Of a stretch of 64,000 bases of DNA, positions 43,660-54,830 are shown one piece after another. How positions within the stretch are numbered: position 1 is the first letter of the stretch; every line of letters begins with the position of its first letter. Where the stretch lies: NCBI GenBank assembly GCA_911728455.2, contig OU452233.1:13769214-13833213 (forward strand), read 5' to 3'. Below the pieces are notes generated by a model. The model saw nothing but the letters and a program-made list of their open reading frames with translations. It ran no database searches and was not told where the DNA came from. A program made the translations under genes and the position numbers. Source of the DNA: Marthasterias glacialis (lineage: Eukaryota > Echinodermata > Asteroidea > Forcipulatida > Asteriidae).

Positions 43660-46600
43660 GTGAGTCCACACATTTCTTTGTTATTGTACAAAAGCCCAAT
43701 CCATTAAGCCCCGCCCCTAAACATGTTGACCAATCACAGCATTGGCTATACCACTGTACACGTAGGCAGCAAATGTGCATTTCTTCAATGCCACACTGCA
43801 CGACATGAATGTGCATGCAATAAGTACATGCACACATGTTTACATTTTTCAACAGGATTTTATCATGTTGGACTTTTGTTTGGATATTGGTCTTTCGGTG
43901 GTGTAGCCAAGGCTGTGATTGGTCAACACAGTCTAATCAAGGTCCTATGAAGTGGTATTATTCCATTACAATTTTGGGGCTTAATATATGTAGATGGTTT
44001 GATATATTAATGAAATATACTTTCCATTTTTATGAGTCTGTCATGAAATATTACAATTTTATTAATCCCCCAAAATTTGTTCGGTGGCACGCTTTCCTGA
44101 TGTAGACCTAGGCACTGACTGACAATGCACACACAGTGACAATGCACATTCCTGACCATTTAGCTCTGGTATGTTTCACTGCAGCCGTCCAAATTCATCA
44201 GTATTTTGGATCTGATGTGGAATCTGTGCAGACTGACACCATCTTTAAGTAGTGTTGCAACCAGCAACAATACACCTTGACGACATTTTCCGCATAACAA
44301 AAACAATTACTTAAGTCTGCACGTTGTCACATTCACAAGTAGCATCCACCATGCACCGACCGATGGCATGGTCCTAGGTCTACATCCTGGATTTGTCCTA
44401 TTTTATGGGCAAGGGTTCACCCCCTAATTGTTGTTTTTTTGTTTTTTTCTTTTGTGATATAAACCACTAATTTTTAATTTTTTTGTTAAATTTTGCATTA
44501 ACATTTATAGGTAAATGTGTGCCTAATTTATACTTTACACTGGATAAAATTTCTAATTGACTGAACCTTTAAGGAAAAGACATTAAAATGATTCCTTTCC
44601 TGTTGGAAGTAAGATTATTTTTGTACTCCTTGAATAATCTGCGTCACTTTGAAAGGCATAACTACCTTAACCCATTGGCACAGGGATTCTTTTTTTTGGT
44701 TTTTTGTTTGTTGTCCAGTCCCCATGGTGGGAATCATTTTTCTTTGATTTTGAGGGTACCGCTGGCACAAAGAAACCCAGACTTGACAACGCCAAGAGAA
44801 CAAAGATTCTCTTTATTGGATCATCCGATTTGTTTCTTGACCGAGAAATTATCAAATTCACTCACCGTGAATTGCAAAATACTGGCGGTTGCCTACAGCA
44901 TAGGAGTAGTACTAAACACGGAACCACAGCACAATAGCCGGCTCAAGCTGACTTACCTCCATTGAGCCAAAATACAATGAATGAACAATGGTGGAAGCCT
45001 CTTGATGACTCGTAATCATCTTCATGGAACAAAAGGACAAAAGTCTGAAAAACCGCCTCTCAAAAGCCAGAAAACACCAACATTTTCAAGACCTTTTTTG
45101 GTCTTTGTGTGGGTGAAACAAAGCGTTAGATGGCGGTGTGTGTTCTGTGCATTTTGGTATTCCAAAATTACACACTGGCGTCTGATACACAGCTTCCGTT
45201 TCCAGGTAGGGGAAACATTTGCATGTTAACAGATCATCCGGTGCCAACTGGTTAAAACCATGAAAGGACTTGAGGAAAAGTACACAGAACATCTCGCACA
45301 AGAGTGTAAGCTTGAGATCTTTGTGACAAACTCTTTTCAACCCAAATGTTGTGGCGTGTCGTGGCCGAGTGGTGAGTGCGTCGGACTCAAACTCTGGTGG
45401 CTGAGTCATCGGAGTGTGGGTTCAAATCCCGGTCATGACACTTGTGTCCTTGAGCAAGACACTTAACCATAATTGCTTCGTAAAAGTTTGGGAGGTAGAG
45501 CTTTCTGCTCTACCAGCCATGCTTCTGATGGATGATACCCAAGCCTACATCCTTACGGACTGTAAAGGGGGTAACCCTGTTTCAGCCCCAGGAGTAGGTG
45601 GCAATAGCCCCTGGAAAAAACAGTTGATTTTTGTAGCCCACACCTTGAGTGGCTTACTGGCCTTGTGTGTCTGGCGACTTCCCAACAAATTTTTTTTAAA
45701 ATTCACTTGACCCACAAGAAATCTTTGTAGCACCATTTTGGGTGTTGGATTCCCAGTGTGTTACTGTACATTTCAGACGATGCTTGCATGTTGATTGGTG
45801 CACCATATCTTTACATACAAATTGACTGCGAAAACACCCGATTCAACTAGCTGCCACCGTAGCTTATAAGCGGGCAGTAACGTATCATAATACATGTAGC
45901 CACCATAAGTATCATGATAACGCAATCTGCCTCGTTTATAGCGTGGAAGCCCTATCATGATACCATGATAGTATCATTGGAGGTTTATAAGCGAGGGGGT
46001 GATGCTTGGGGGCTCGCTTATCACCTATGGTGGCTAGAACATAGGCAGACTCCAGCTGCCTGTGACGTCACTACTACAAGGGGTCTTGTGGACCAAATCT
46101 TCAGTGGTCATTTAAGGCCTCCACCATCATTTCTGTCTGTTGTTAACATTGTTGCATCTTCCTATGTTCCCAGGTTTGACCAACACGCCCAAGAGTGAGG
46201 ACGGAGTCATCAAATTCTCAGCTGCCAATAACAACGATTACTCCAAGTATGTCTCGCAACTGCAGGAAGTATGGGACTGTGAGTAGAAAATCTTGTGAAC
46301 TTTATCTACACAAGGCTGCAAAAGCCAAATTTAAAGCCATTTGTTAACTAAACTTGAATAATGTCTGGTACACTGACTTGATTGGTCACTGCTAACCAGT
46401 TGCTGCTGGGATCCTTTTTTTTTTGCCCCGATTGTTATTATTATTGTACATGCATGCGTGTGCGTAATGCTTTTTTCAATTGGATAACAAACATAAATGT
46501 TTAATGGAGAAGATTTTACGTCATGTATGCATGACCACAACAAGCCATTTTTGAGATATGGTGGACACATGAGGGCACTATTTGGTTTGGGTAAGTTTGT

Positions 46601-49600
46601 CTGAATACACCAAAACCAAATAGTGCACTTATATAAATGTCCGCCATACCTCAAAAAGGCTAATGGATTTACATTGTTGTATCCCTTTTCTTCTCTTGAT
46701 GCGAGAACCGCTGGCATTATTAGCATACCTTTGGCTTTGCTCGTGGTAAGCAGTGGTCTTGAAATCGAAATTCAGCCTTGGGTGAACAACGAAAAATTGA
46801 CTAGAGTGGGATTTGAACCTGTGACCTCCCCAGTTACATGCCGGTCGCTCTACCAGCTGAGCTATCCAGCCCTTGGTTGGCGGTCTCCCTATTTTGGCAA
46901 TATCTTTGTTCGGGGGGTGCCAGTCAGAAGTCATACAACTTTGTACTTTCGTACGGCATGGGATCAGGGTTAGGTTGGGATACAACCTGGGCAGCCCACT
47001 CAGCCCCACCGGTCTCATCCAAGACCGCTGGTATGGGCTGATGAGCTTGTACAAGTTCTTGTTCAGGATGTAGTGATGCATGATGGGACTGATTGTGCTG
47101 CTGATCGACACAATGCGCACAATCACAACACCCACTCACAAGATATGAAAACGTGAACGATTAGCCAGCCCTCTGAGTCTTCTTTTTAAACCAAAGTTGC
47201 AAGAAAAAACTATTCCGGGAAATTACTAATATTGCGATCTAGCCCTATTCTTAGTACAAGGCAAAGAATGACAATAATAATTTTCAATGGATTTACAAAG
47301 TAACATAGAGCTACGTTTTTATTGATAGAGGTTGAATCTTTGGTAGACAGGAAAACCGGCGTTGAATTAGGTCAGGGGAAATGGTCCAATGAGCATGCGT
47401 AAACGTCAACCCATCCCAGCACCTTGTGTTCAGTTGCTAGGACAGAGTGGACCTGGGTAGGGGCAGTAAGGGGGTCACTGTAACGGAGTCAAATTGTCTT
47501 TGTTCACCTAAAATTGTTCACCCACTCTGTTTCCCCTTGTGGTTTATTACTGGAAATAGAAATTCTGTGAAGAACTACTGGGTAAGAGTGTACAAGTAAT
47601 GAATGCGTGTGAGTGCATTATCACAGAAAATAACCACAAGGTGAAATCTGGATTATTCCATTTCACAAGGCGAAGCCGGGTGAAATGGAAAAGCCAGATT
47701 TCACCAAGTGATTCTACGATAACGCACAAACAAAATGCATTCAATATCTGTTTTATATAACTCACACATAGATCCTTGTCATTTTTTTTTAAATTCATAA
47801 CAAACACAAAATAGACAAGGCTGCTTGTCCACCCCACACTCTGAAAATTATATTGAACATTTCTAAACACTTTGGACAACTCCATGTAGACACCAACCTT
47901 GTGACACAGACACGCTATACTTTTCCGTACTCCAAGCGCTCTTGATAACCAATTTATCTTCAAGCAAACTTGATGCGCAGCTTAAAACAGCGCAATACGT
48001 GGCCTAACTGTTGAATGGGAGATACTATTCCCCATCGGCGAAGAGGACTTCTAGATTTCCAATGTGGATTGGAGTAATAAAGAATGTCACGTGATATAAG
48101 TTCCACCAATCAAATGACAAGGATCTGTATGTGAGTTATATAATGTAAATTATCTGCTTAAATTTCTTCTTCTTTTTTTTTATATCGGCCCCTGACTGTT
48201 TTCTTTTTCGTGCAGCTCTTGACCCTGCCAACCAGACTGAGGAACTAGGATACGTTAACTGTGAGGGTATGACTGGCCCACCAGAGGGCAAGTACTGCAA
48301 GTTTGATCGTACCAACTTGGGTGAATACTGCGTCCCTCCTGACTTTGGTTACGAAAAATCCAAGCCATGCATCTTTCTGAGCTTGAACCGCGTAAGTGTT
48401 GCAATATTCATTTCATTATTTTATTGCCCAAGTTAAAAACATATAGAAATTTGGCATCCACTGGTAGTTTAAAAGTACATACATACATTATGAAAAAAAA
48501 CTTCAGTAATGGCAAGATACAAGGAGTTTTAAAATAGGCTACAACGCAACGGCGAGACCCGTTAAAATAAAAAATGTTCACAGATTTACACATAACTGTA
48601 CATGGTCTGAAGGCGGTCATGGTGGAAAACTTCACTTGAAATGTTTTTTGCTTGAAATGTTGTAGTTTTTGAGAAATGAGTAAAACAATTAGTTTCGATA
48701 TCGCTAGTCCAAAACCTGATGTTTGAAAACAGTGACAGCATATAATGGGTTTTTTTCCCGCTAATTTCTTGCGACTCCAATGACCAATTGAGTTTAGTTT
48801 TTTAACAGACTTGTTGTTTCATGTATATGTTGGGTCACATAAATTGCAGATACTGGTCTTTGACAACAACGTTGTCGACATGCTTTAAAAACTTAAATAT
48901 TTCATCAAATTCTAGTGTAGATTTGAAGCTCTGCGCTTAACCAGCGATTCTTCCATTTTTATCCCATCCAGCCGGACAGGATTATTTTCTTGGAATCACT
49001 GGAATCATTTTTCTTTGATAGTACTGCCGGCACAAAGAAATTTTGACTTTTAAAAACGAAGAGATCAAAGGTTCTCGTATCCCTTTGTATCTTTTGTTTT
49101 CTCTACCGAGAAAATGTCAAAGTCATGCAGCGTGAATTGCAAAACCTCCGCCTTGATTGGTACTCATTCTGGAACCAAGGCTAGAAATCCGGTTCACTCT
49201 GACTTATGTCCATTGAGCCGAAATACAATGAATGAACAACGGTGGAAGTCTCTCGATGGTTGGTAATCTTTTTTTTATAGAACAAAAGGACAAGGGTATG
49301 GAATCGGGGATTACACAATTAACGCCTGCCCAATAGCCAAAGCTGCTCAATAGCCAAAGATTGGCAGAATTTTGAGTGCCATGTGTCCTGTTTGTGCCTG
49401 TGAAACAAAGCATTACATGGTGGGTGTTGCTCTGTGCACGCTCAGCAGTGGAATGTCCGGGAAAACTTTGTTTCAGTATTCCGATTTTGCACAATGGCGT
49501 GTTTTAACGTTGCCCATTGCTGGCTCAAAAAATATTTTTGTAGATACACATCAGCTGGCGCCAACTGGTTAATAGCTGTACTCTACACACATCCCTAATA

Positions 49601-52218
49601 GGCACCTTGTTGCAGGGAAAGAAGTCAACATTTTTATGTACAAATAGCTTCATTGTGCATAATGATACGATGATGAACGGTTGGGGATGCTTGTGAACTA
49701 AACCTTATGAGCGCTGTTGTCAGGCAGTTCCTAAGATGGACACGGCTTTCAATGGTTCATTTTATTTACAGTATAATACCACCACGGCGTCACGTTCCCT
49801 GTATGGAATAGCAAGAGTGAATAGAGACACTCAGTACATTAGATCAAGAAGATGACACAAGCACCACACACACCCGGAGAAATCTGTTTGCTTTAAACAC
49901 ACTCACCTCTGACAAAGTGATGACTGATGTCAATTTTTTTTTTAATCAAAAAAGAAGCTTGATTTATGTTTTTTGCCATTTTCTTCAGGGATGAGAAATT
50001 TCAGACTTTTACCTGAACTCAAGCTTTTTTTTAATGTCTGCATGGTGATATGAAATGCAGTAGTTTTCTACAGATAAAGACAATTTATACTCTCTGATCT
50101 AATTCTCTAGGGCTGAGGATACTCCTCACTAAAGCTCCCACGAAATCTATATCTCCAGGTGCTACCAAAGGGTGGAACTAATGCCACAATTTCAACAGAC
50201 ATCCTCAGATTTGGATCCCAGTTTCAGACCTTGTCAGCAATGACTCTGGCCCCTGTTTCTCATAAGTTGTCTTTTGATCTTCTTCAGGTTGTGGACTGGG
50301 AACCTGAGGATTATGAAGCCGGTGAAATACCCAAGGAGGTGGCTGATGTATATGAACCTGGACACATTGCCTTCAAGTGCACCTCCTACGTGAGTATCTC
50401 AGAATATGAGTATTTTAGGGGGAGGGGGATCGTCAGTCATTTATTTGTAAATGTACCTCAGACAGTTTAGGAAATCGTATTGGTTGAGAAGCTGCTGTGT
50501 GTTGTTCTGCTAAGCAAAAACAAGCAGGAAAGCGGACACAGATGGTCAGGTGACATGACATTTTGGCTGGTAACCGTTTTCATGTGAGTACAATTGTTTT
50601 GCGCTTGTTTGTTTTTCTGCTTAAAGAGGATGGGCCATGGTGATTGATGTTGACGTTATTGTTTAGTTTTCTGCTTTCTATAATTATTGCATCAGACAAA
50701 GTTCTCTTTTGTGACATTAAATTGACAAAAGAAGTGATATTTGGAGGGAGTTTTTACTCCTTTAACCATTAACTAACCCGCCGCCTAAATTTATCAAAAT
50801 CCTGGAAATGAGGGCAGCAAACAAATCATGACGTCACTGGAAGTACTGAATCGCCGGATGGTCTGCACTGAGCAATGCTTCAATGAGTAACAACAAACAG
50901 CCGTTTGACAGAGGAGTACTTCCTGTGACGCCACTATTCTTTAGAATTTCTGGAGACAACTTTCTGGCACCGACTGCTGTTGTTCTGATTTTGACTCAAA
51001 GCGGGGGTGAAAAGAGGCTCGGAAACTGCCTTTCTAAACGAATAACCACGCATTCTATAATCCTTTCACTGTCTTTTCGTGGTAGATATAGGTGTATTTA
51101 GGGATGTAAAACTTTTTAAAGAGAGACTTCTAGCGTGGCCCATCCTCTTTAAGCACTTCTATGAAATTGGGTACGGGGCCCAGTTTCATAGAACTGCTTA
51201 AGCACAAAAAGTAGCTAAGCACAAGCAAAAATAGTACCAGACTTAGGTCACCAGCCAAAATACCATGCTACATATACAATTTGTGACTGGTATCCTGCTC
51301 AATTTCGCCAAGCAAGCAATTATTAAGTAATATTTTCTGTTTAAGCAGCTCTATGAAAGCGGATCCAGGTCATGGCCTGGCCATGACTCGGCCAGTCTTA
51401 AGGAGCCATTTAAGATGTTTTCAACACTCACTTTCATTCCCCCATTCTATTTCTAAGGCCTGGCATTATCATCTTAGAACACATCTGCTAATAAATCGGC
51501 CAATAAATGTCCAAGTTCTTGGTCTTTGTTTCCTCAGTTTTATCTGTAAACTTACACACTTTTTTTGTATACAACAATTTAGCGCTCCGTAGGTGTTTGG
51601 CGTTTTGGGTCTTTCCTTGAAAGGAGTGCATAACAGCAACTTTATTTTATTTTACCATCATTGGAAAGATCTGATCTTTCTCTTTCCAACCATAGTAAGC
51701 TTGGGTATGGAGGATGAATATGGACAAAACTACACCTTTGTGCTCAGGCTTGAGTGCCTTTTCGTGTGTAAGCTTGAGCGACAAAAGTCGCCAATGGTAA
51801 AGAAGGGGTTTGAGTGCAGTCAACAAAAGTCGCCAACAGTAAGGAAAGGGTTAACTGATCCAAAAACCAATTAATTACCCCTTTTAATTAAACAGGTGTT
51901 TCCAAATCTTCCTTCCTACAGAAAAACAAAAAACCCGAGCAGCTGGGTAACAACACCCGTATGTACCCCTCGGCTGGCGTTCCGTTCTACTATTTCCCCT
52001 TTGTGGGTACCACCAATAAGACTAAGCGTGCCATGTACAAGCATCCCTACGTCGCCGTACGACTTGACCTGCAAGTGAAAGAAACAGACATTGTGCTTCA
52101 GTGCAAGACCTACACAGCATCCATCGACCCAATGGATGGCATCTACACCACGAAGTTTGAGTCGGCGGTCAAATTCACTTTCCACCTGTCAAAGGAGCCG
52201 GCCAACATCGAGCTGTAG
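43531..52218 (+). CDS. ATP1B-like: Gene C: Na+/K+-ATPase beta subunit, exons 2-6; first exon not found
   Basis: Join 43531-43659, 46174-46278, 48216-48391, 50288-50389, 51922-52218; 809 nt coding. With the exon at 19973-20096 it would be 310 residues. The helix ITIFYVIYYSCLAAFW is followed by YIFLQTVNLEHPTY. Disulfide cysteines are VNCEG/KYCKF, EYCVPP/KPCIF and FKCTSY/LQCKTY. Sequons NQT, NNT and NKT are present. The C-terminal YPSAGVPFYYFPFVG is conserved. Exon sizes and phases track gene B closely, so it is a tandem duplicate of B exons 2-6. I searched 36542-43530 by eye for a tail exon of the form FxWNSExxExxGR and saw none. Either this exon is diverged, or C is an alternative 3' cassette of gene B, or the first exon was not duplicated. 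A possible polyadenylation signal AATAAA is at 52940-52945. Confidence 0.85.
44671..45251 (+). mobile_element. TTAA-type MITE family P1, copy 1 (581 bp)
   Basis: TTAA(44667-44670)-CCCATTGGCAC ... GTGCCAACTGG-TTAA(45252-45255). The interior GGAATCATTTTTCTTTGATT...GGCACAAAGAAACCC...CCATTGAGCCAAAATACAAT...GAACAAAAGGACAA is shared with 48941-49568 and, reversed, 61951-62520 and 32220-32500. TTAA duplication and CC ends point to piggyBac-type mobilisation; no transposase. Confidence 0.7.
45355..45620 (+). mobile_element. tRNA-Leu-like SINE
   Basis: GTCGTGGCCGAGTGGTGAGT (box A), GCGTCGGACTCAAACTCTGG (anticodon-arm-like), GTGTGGGTTCAAATCCCGGT (box B). Then CTTGTGTCCTTGAGCAAGAC plus ACTTAACC, a core segment common in animal SINEs, and a tail to about 45620. 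Intron 2 of gene C. Confidence 0.7.
45848..46036. mobile_element. Diverged MITE with CTAGCCACC ends
   Basis: TAGCTGCCACCGTAGCTTAT plus AAGCGGGC at the left; GCTCGCTTATCACCTATGGT plus GGCTAG at the right. TATCATGATAACG and TATCATGATACCATGATAG palindromes lie inside. Confidence 0.45.
46174..46278 (+). CDS. ATP1B-like: Gene C exon 3
   Basis: 105 nt after TTCCCAG. Encodes GLTNTPKSEDGVIKFSA, NNNDYSKYVSQLQEVWD. Donor T|GTGAGT, phase 1. The VWD ending matches PVWD near the end of gene A exon 3. Confidence 0.88.
46770..46880 (-). mobile_element. tRNA-derived SINE (Thr-like head)
   Basis: Minus strand: GGGCTGGATAGCTCAGCTGG plus TAGAGCG (box A), CCGG-CATGTAA-CTGG anticodon-like arm, GGTTCAAATCCC (box B), then AGTCAATTTTTCGTTGTTCA. 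The 3' part matches the foldback at 30790-30888. Intron 3 of gene C. Confidence 0.65.
47640..47705. repeat. Foldback hairpin
   Basis: GGTGAAATCTGG...CCATTTCAC, centre AAGGCGAAGCCGG, GTGAAATGG...CCAGATTTCACC. Structure and centre (GGCGAAGCC) resemble the foldback at 10454-10572. Confidence 0.65.
48216..48391 (+). CDS. ATP1B-like: Gene C exon 4 (two disulfide pairs)
   Basis: 176 nt after TTCGTGCAG. Encodes LDPANQTEELGYVNCEG, GKYCKFDRTNLGEYC and KPCIFLSLNR. Donor GTAAGTG, phase 0. Confidence 0.9.
48941..49568 (+). mobile_element. TTAA-type MITE family P1, copy 2 (628 bp)
   Basis: TTAA(48937-48940)-CCAGCGATTC ... GCGCCAACTGG-TTAA(49569-49572). Shares the interior blocks of copy 1. Intron 4 of gene C. 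Confidence 0.65.
49988..50250 (+). repeat. Dispersed repeat R2, uninterrupted copy
   Basis: Matches 42977-43455 without the SINE: AATGTCTGCATGGTGATATG...GCTGAGGATACTCCTCAC...GGTGCTACCAAAGGG...TTTGGATCCCAGTTTCAGAC...GTCAGCAATGAC. Serves as the empty-site reference. Confidence 0.6.
50288..50389 (+). CDS. ATP1B-like: Gene C exon 5
   Basis: 34 codons, VVDWEPEDYEAGEIPKEV then YEPGHIAFKCTSY. Acceptor TCTTCAG, donor GTGAGT, phase 0 both sides. Confidence 0.9.
51169..51373. mobile_element. Foldback MITE, TTTCATAGAACTGCTTAAGCA family
   Basis: GGGGCCCAGTTTCATAGAAC plus TGCTTAAGCAC at the left and GTTTAAGCAGCTCTATGAAA at the right; the middle ACTTAGGTCACCAGCCAAAA / TTTGTGACTGGTATCC is typical. Intron 5 of gene C. 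Confidence 0.65.
51922..52218 (+). CDS. ATP1B-like: Gene C exon 6 and stop
   Basis: Begins KNKKPEQLGNNTRMYPSAG after TTCCTACAG. Continues with FYYFPFVGTTNKTKR, YVAVRLDLQ and LQCKTYTASIDP, and ends KEPANIEL at TAG 52216-52218. Coding GC is clearly higher than in the flanking introns. Confidence 0.9.
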   Translation, partial: KNKKPEQLGNNTRMYPSAGVPFYYFPFVGTTNKTKRAMYKHPYVAVRLDLQVKETDIVLQCKTYTASIDPMDGIYTTKFESAVKFTFHLSKEPANIEL

Positions 52219-52467
52219 GCCTTTGACGACGAGGTACAGCATGGGCCAAATTTTGCCAGACTCAGTTGGACTACTTGTTAAAGACGCCCACTTGTCAATG
52301 CGTGACAAACAAATTCATGCCACGAAAGATCACCTTATGACCGGCACACGTGTTGTACGTAAACTGTGTACGGGTACATGATTATTTTGTGCCACAGAAA
52401 TATTCGTCGGGTAATGGTGACGAGCGGGCGTCTTTAACCCTTTAGAGAATTCCTTGTCTGTTAAAAA

Positions 52468-52570
52468 GGCTGTGGTCTTGGTCAAAAGTTTCCCCCTAGA
52501 CTTTAAGATTTTCCAGTGAAATGAAAATGAAAATGGCCTTGCCCTCTCAAAGATGAAATTCCGGGCTTGG
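52468..52570 (+). repeat. Dispersed repeat R1, copy 3
   Basis: AAATGGCCTTGCCCTCTCAA plus AGATGAAATTCC is identical over about 30 bp to the end of copy 2 at 36184-36215. It falls in the presumed 3' UTR of gene C. Confidence 0.55.
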
Positions 52571-53484
52571 CGTATAACCATAACCATTACCCCCAGAGAT
52601 AGCTAGCATTGTTGATTCTTCGAAACAACTTTTCCAGTAAAACTGTCTGGAAAAGTAATTCAGAACAGAAAAGAAAAAAACGAAACGGATTTTGATTTGT
52701 TTTTTTTTTGGAAATGCATGTGAACATTGGAAAATGTTATTTTGGGACACAACCTTTTACTCAGGGTGAGTCAAGAAGGTCAAATCTTGTGGCCATATTT
52801 TGCCGCTATGGTATTTTGGTTCAAGCCATCTGCAGCCGCTTTGCACTAAATATTTAAAGCAATACAAGATTATAGATTAATGCAATACAACATTGAATGT
52901 GCTCTTACATGATATGTGTTTCTTTTAACACTTCATTGTAATAAATTCCTACTTTTAAAAACCTCATTTGACTCGAACTATTCAAGTCAAAGCCATACAG
53001 CTCTATACCGTTGACTGGAGCCCGAATTTTGCCCTGCAAATTGATGCTGTGAAGGGGCATTCATGTTTGTGCACAAACCTATGTAAAAGCTTGAACCTTT
53101 GTAGGAATGTGGTACGGCTATTTGCATATCAGTGTTGTTATTGTTCTCTGTGCGTTATAGAATCAACAAATTGAACCCATTATTAGTGTAAGAGTACTTT
53201 TTGCGTGAGTACCACAGTTGATCAGCTGCCCTCATTTTAAGCAATGCTGTATTTAAACGGTGTCAGGTAGCTGAATTTTGCATCTGCAAACATTATGGAG
53301 TCTACAGACCTTGTATAATGTTGCCGCCATCTTGTGTTTTCCTCATTTAAAATCAATCAAATCGAAACAAGACTGGGAGGGAACAACAGTCTGGAACCTT
53401 TTTTGTGTAGTTAGGATCATACTTAATGATTGCTATTGCATGTAGGGAACATGACCAACGTGGCAGCTGAATGATAATTGTCGT

Positions 53485-53745
53485 TATGACACTGTGGCCG
53501 AATGAATGGCTTCGGCAGTGGCTACGGCCGAAACGCCAAGGATCCCTATTCTTCAACGTAATCGTTGCAGCCATCGGCCATAGCCGTAGCCGAAGTCACT
53601 TGATTCGGACACGGCCTGTGTCTGAATTAATGGCTTCGGCTGTGGCTATGGATGAATCACTGAAACGAACTATTCTTCATCATTGTCACTGAAGCCAATG
53701 ATCATAGCGAGAGCCGAAGTCACTTTATTCAGACATGGCTTCATT
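53485..53745. mobile_element. Two tandem copies of the GTCCGAATT foldback MITE
   Basis: Copy at 53490-53613: GGCCGAATGAATGGCTTCGG ... CCGAAGTCACTTGATTCGGA plus CACGGCC. Copy at 53614-53745: TGTGTCTGAATTAATGGCTT ... GAAGTCACTTTATTCAGACA plus TGGCT. They abut at the shared GGCCTGTGTC. Confidence 0.65.
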
Positions 53746-53854
53746 ACATCCTTATATACCCAGTTGAGTAATAAAATAAAAGTTCCCCTGAGAAAAACAA
53801 TCAAGCGTTTATTTCCTGAATTGTTTTGTTTTCTCTGGTTGTTACGGTCACCGA

Positions 53855-54012
53855 ACTCCAATTTCACGAAGCTGATCAGCAGAAATATTGTGAAATAAAT
53901 TGATTTGCTAACAAGCAAAAAGTTAGCAGTTGTAAACAAGTCACATTTCATGCTATTTTGGCTGGTAACTTAAATGTGCCAAGCAAGTTTGTTTTGTGCT
54001 TGGTGCTTTTCA
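53855..54012. mobile_element. Partial copy, TTTCACGAAGC foldback family
   Basis: CCAATTTCACGAAGCTGATC, then AGTCACATTTCATGCTATTT plus TGGCTGGTAAC and GCCAAGCAAG. The right end is lost. Confidence 0.45.
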
Positions 54013-54263
54013 TGCTTCATAACGTTACTGGGGCAAAACTTCAGCGAGCTGCAGTGGGGTCAGCAGAGGGAGGGATGTTTTGAGCCCCCTGCTCAGAACC
54101 CTTCCCCCCCCCCTTTCCAGGCCTTCCTTCCCCATCTTGCCACCCCACCCCGCCATGAGAGATCCAAGCTAAATAAACTTTGAAACTTTGCATGTTGGGA
54201 ATGCAATCAAGGAAGTTTTTACCACGTGATTATCTCTAATCTCTTATAATTGTTGGTGTGGTT

Positions 54264-54305
54264 CTGAAGAGGAGATGATCAGAGGATACTAATGGAAACG
54301 TCGAG
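54264..54305 (+). ncRNA. Hammerhead-like motif, copy 3 (degenerate)
   Basis: CTGAAGAGGAGATGATCAGA...AATGGAAACGTCGAG. Both core blocks are kept, but the intervening stem is disrupted. Confidence 0.25.
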
Positions 54306-54406
54306 TTGTTCAACCATTCAACCATGAATTAGTGACACAAAAAAACAAGCTATGGCAAAAGGTCGACTCTCATTCAAATCAGTCTGTGAACTTTTTTACT
54401 TTTCAG

Positions 54407-54443
54407 CCTTTGAGAAAGACTCTGCTAGGGTCGAAACGTGAGG
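54407..54443 (+). ncRNA. Hammerhead-like motif, copy 4 (degenerate)
   Basis: CCTTTGAGAAAGAC-TCTGCTAGG-GTCGAAACGTGAG. The stem GAC/GTC is followed by GAAACGT; the first core block is not CTGANGA. It lies 143 bp after copy 3 on the same strand. Confidence 0.2.
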
Positions 54444-54696
54444 CCATTAACAATTTTTGAACTTTTTGACTCATAGAATTAGGCCTAAATGGACGGAAAC
54501 GCGCGCTATTGGAATTTGAAGTATTCCCCGTTTATGAATGTTGCTATGTATCAGGTAGCACACGTTCAGTCTCCTTGCCCCTAGTTCTAACACACACCAT
54601 TAGCTCCGTGATGCATAATGTGCGGTTTAAAACACCAAGTGAAATCAGTACAATTAATAAAGTGTAAAAGCCCGTTCCAATTATTTCTTTATTGCG

Positions 54697-54830
54697 TGGT
54701 TTTTTCCCCAGTTGCGGGTTACCTCCCACATCTCAACGTAAGTTGGATTTTCTCCTCCCACGTCTAAAAGTGCAGATTTCCTGAACTGCTTCTCTTCAAG
54801 GGTATCTACAGACCAACGAGTGGAGGTTTT
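54697..54830 (+). mobile_element. SINE tail fragment
   Basis: TTTTTCCCCAGTTGCGGGTT...GGATTTTCTCCTCCCACGTC...CTTCTCTTCAAGG parallels CCCTGCC...GGGATTCTCCTCCTACATC...CTTCTCTCCTTGGG of the SINE at 43125-43405. The tRNA-like head is absent. Confidence 0.4.
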
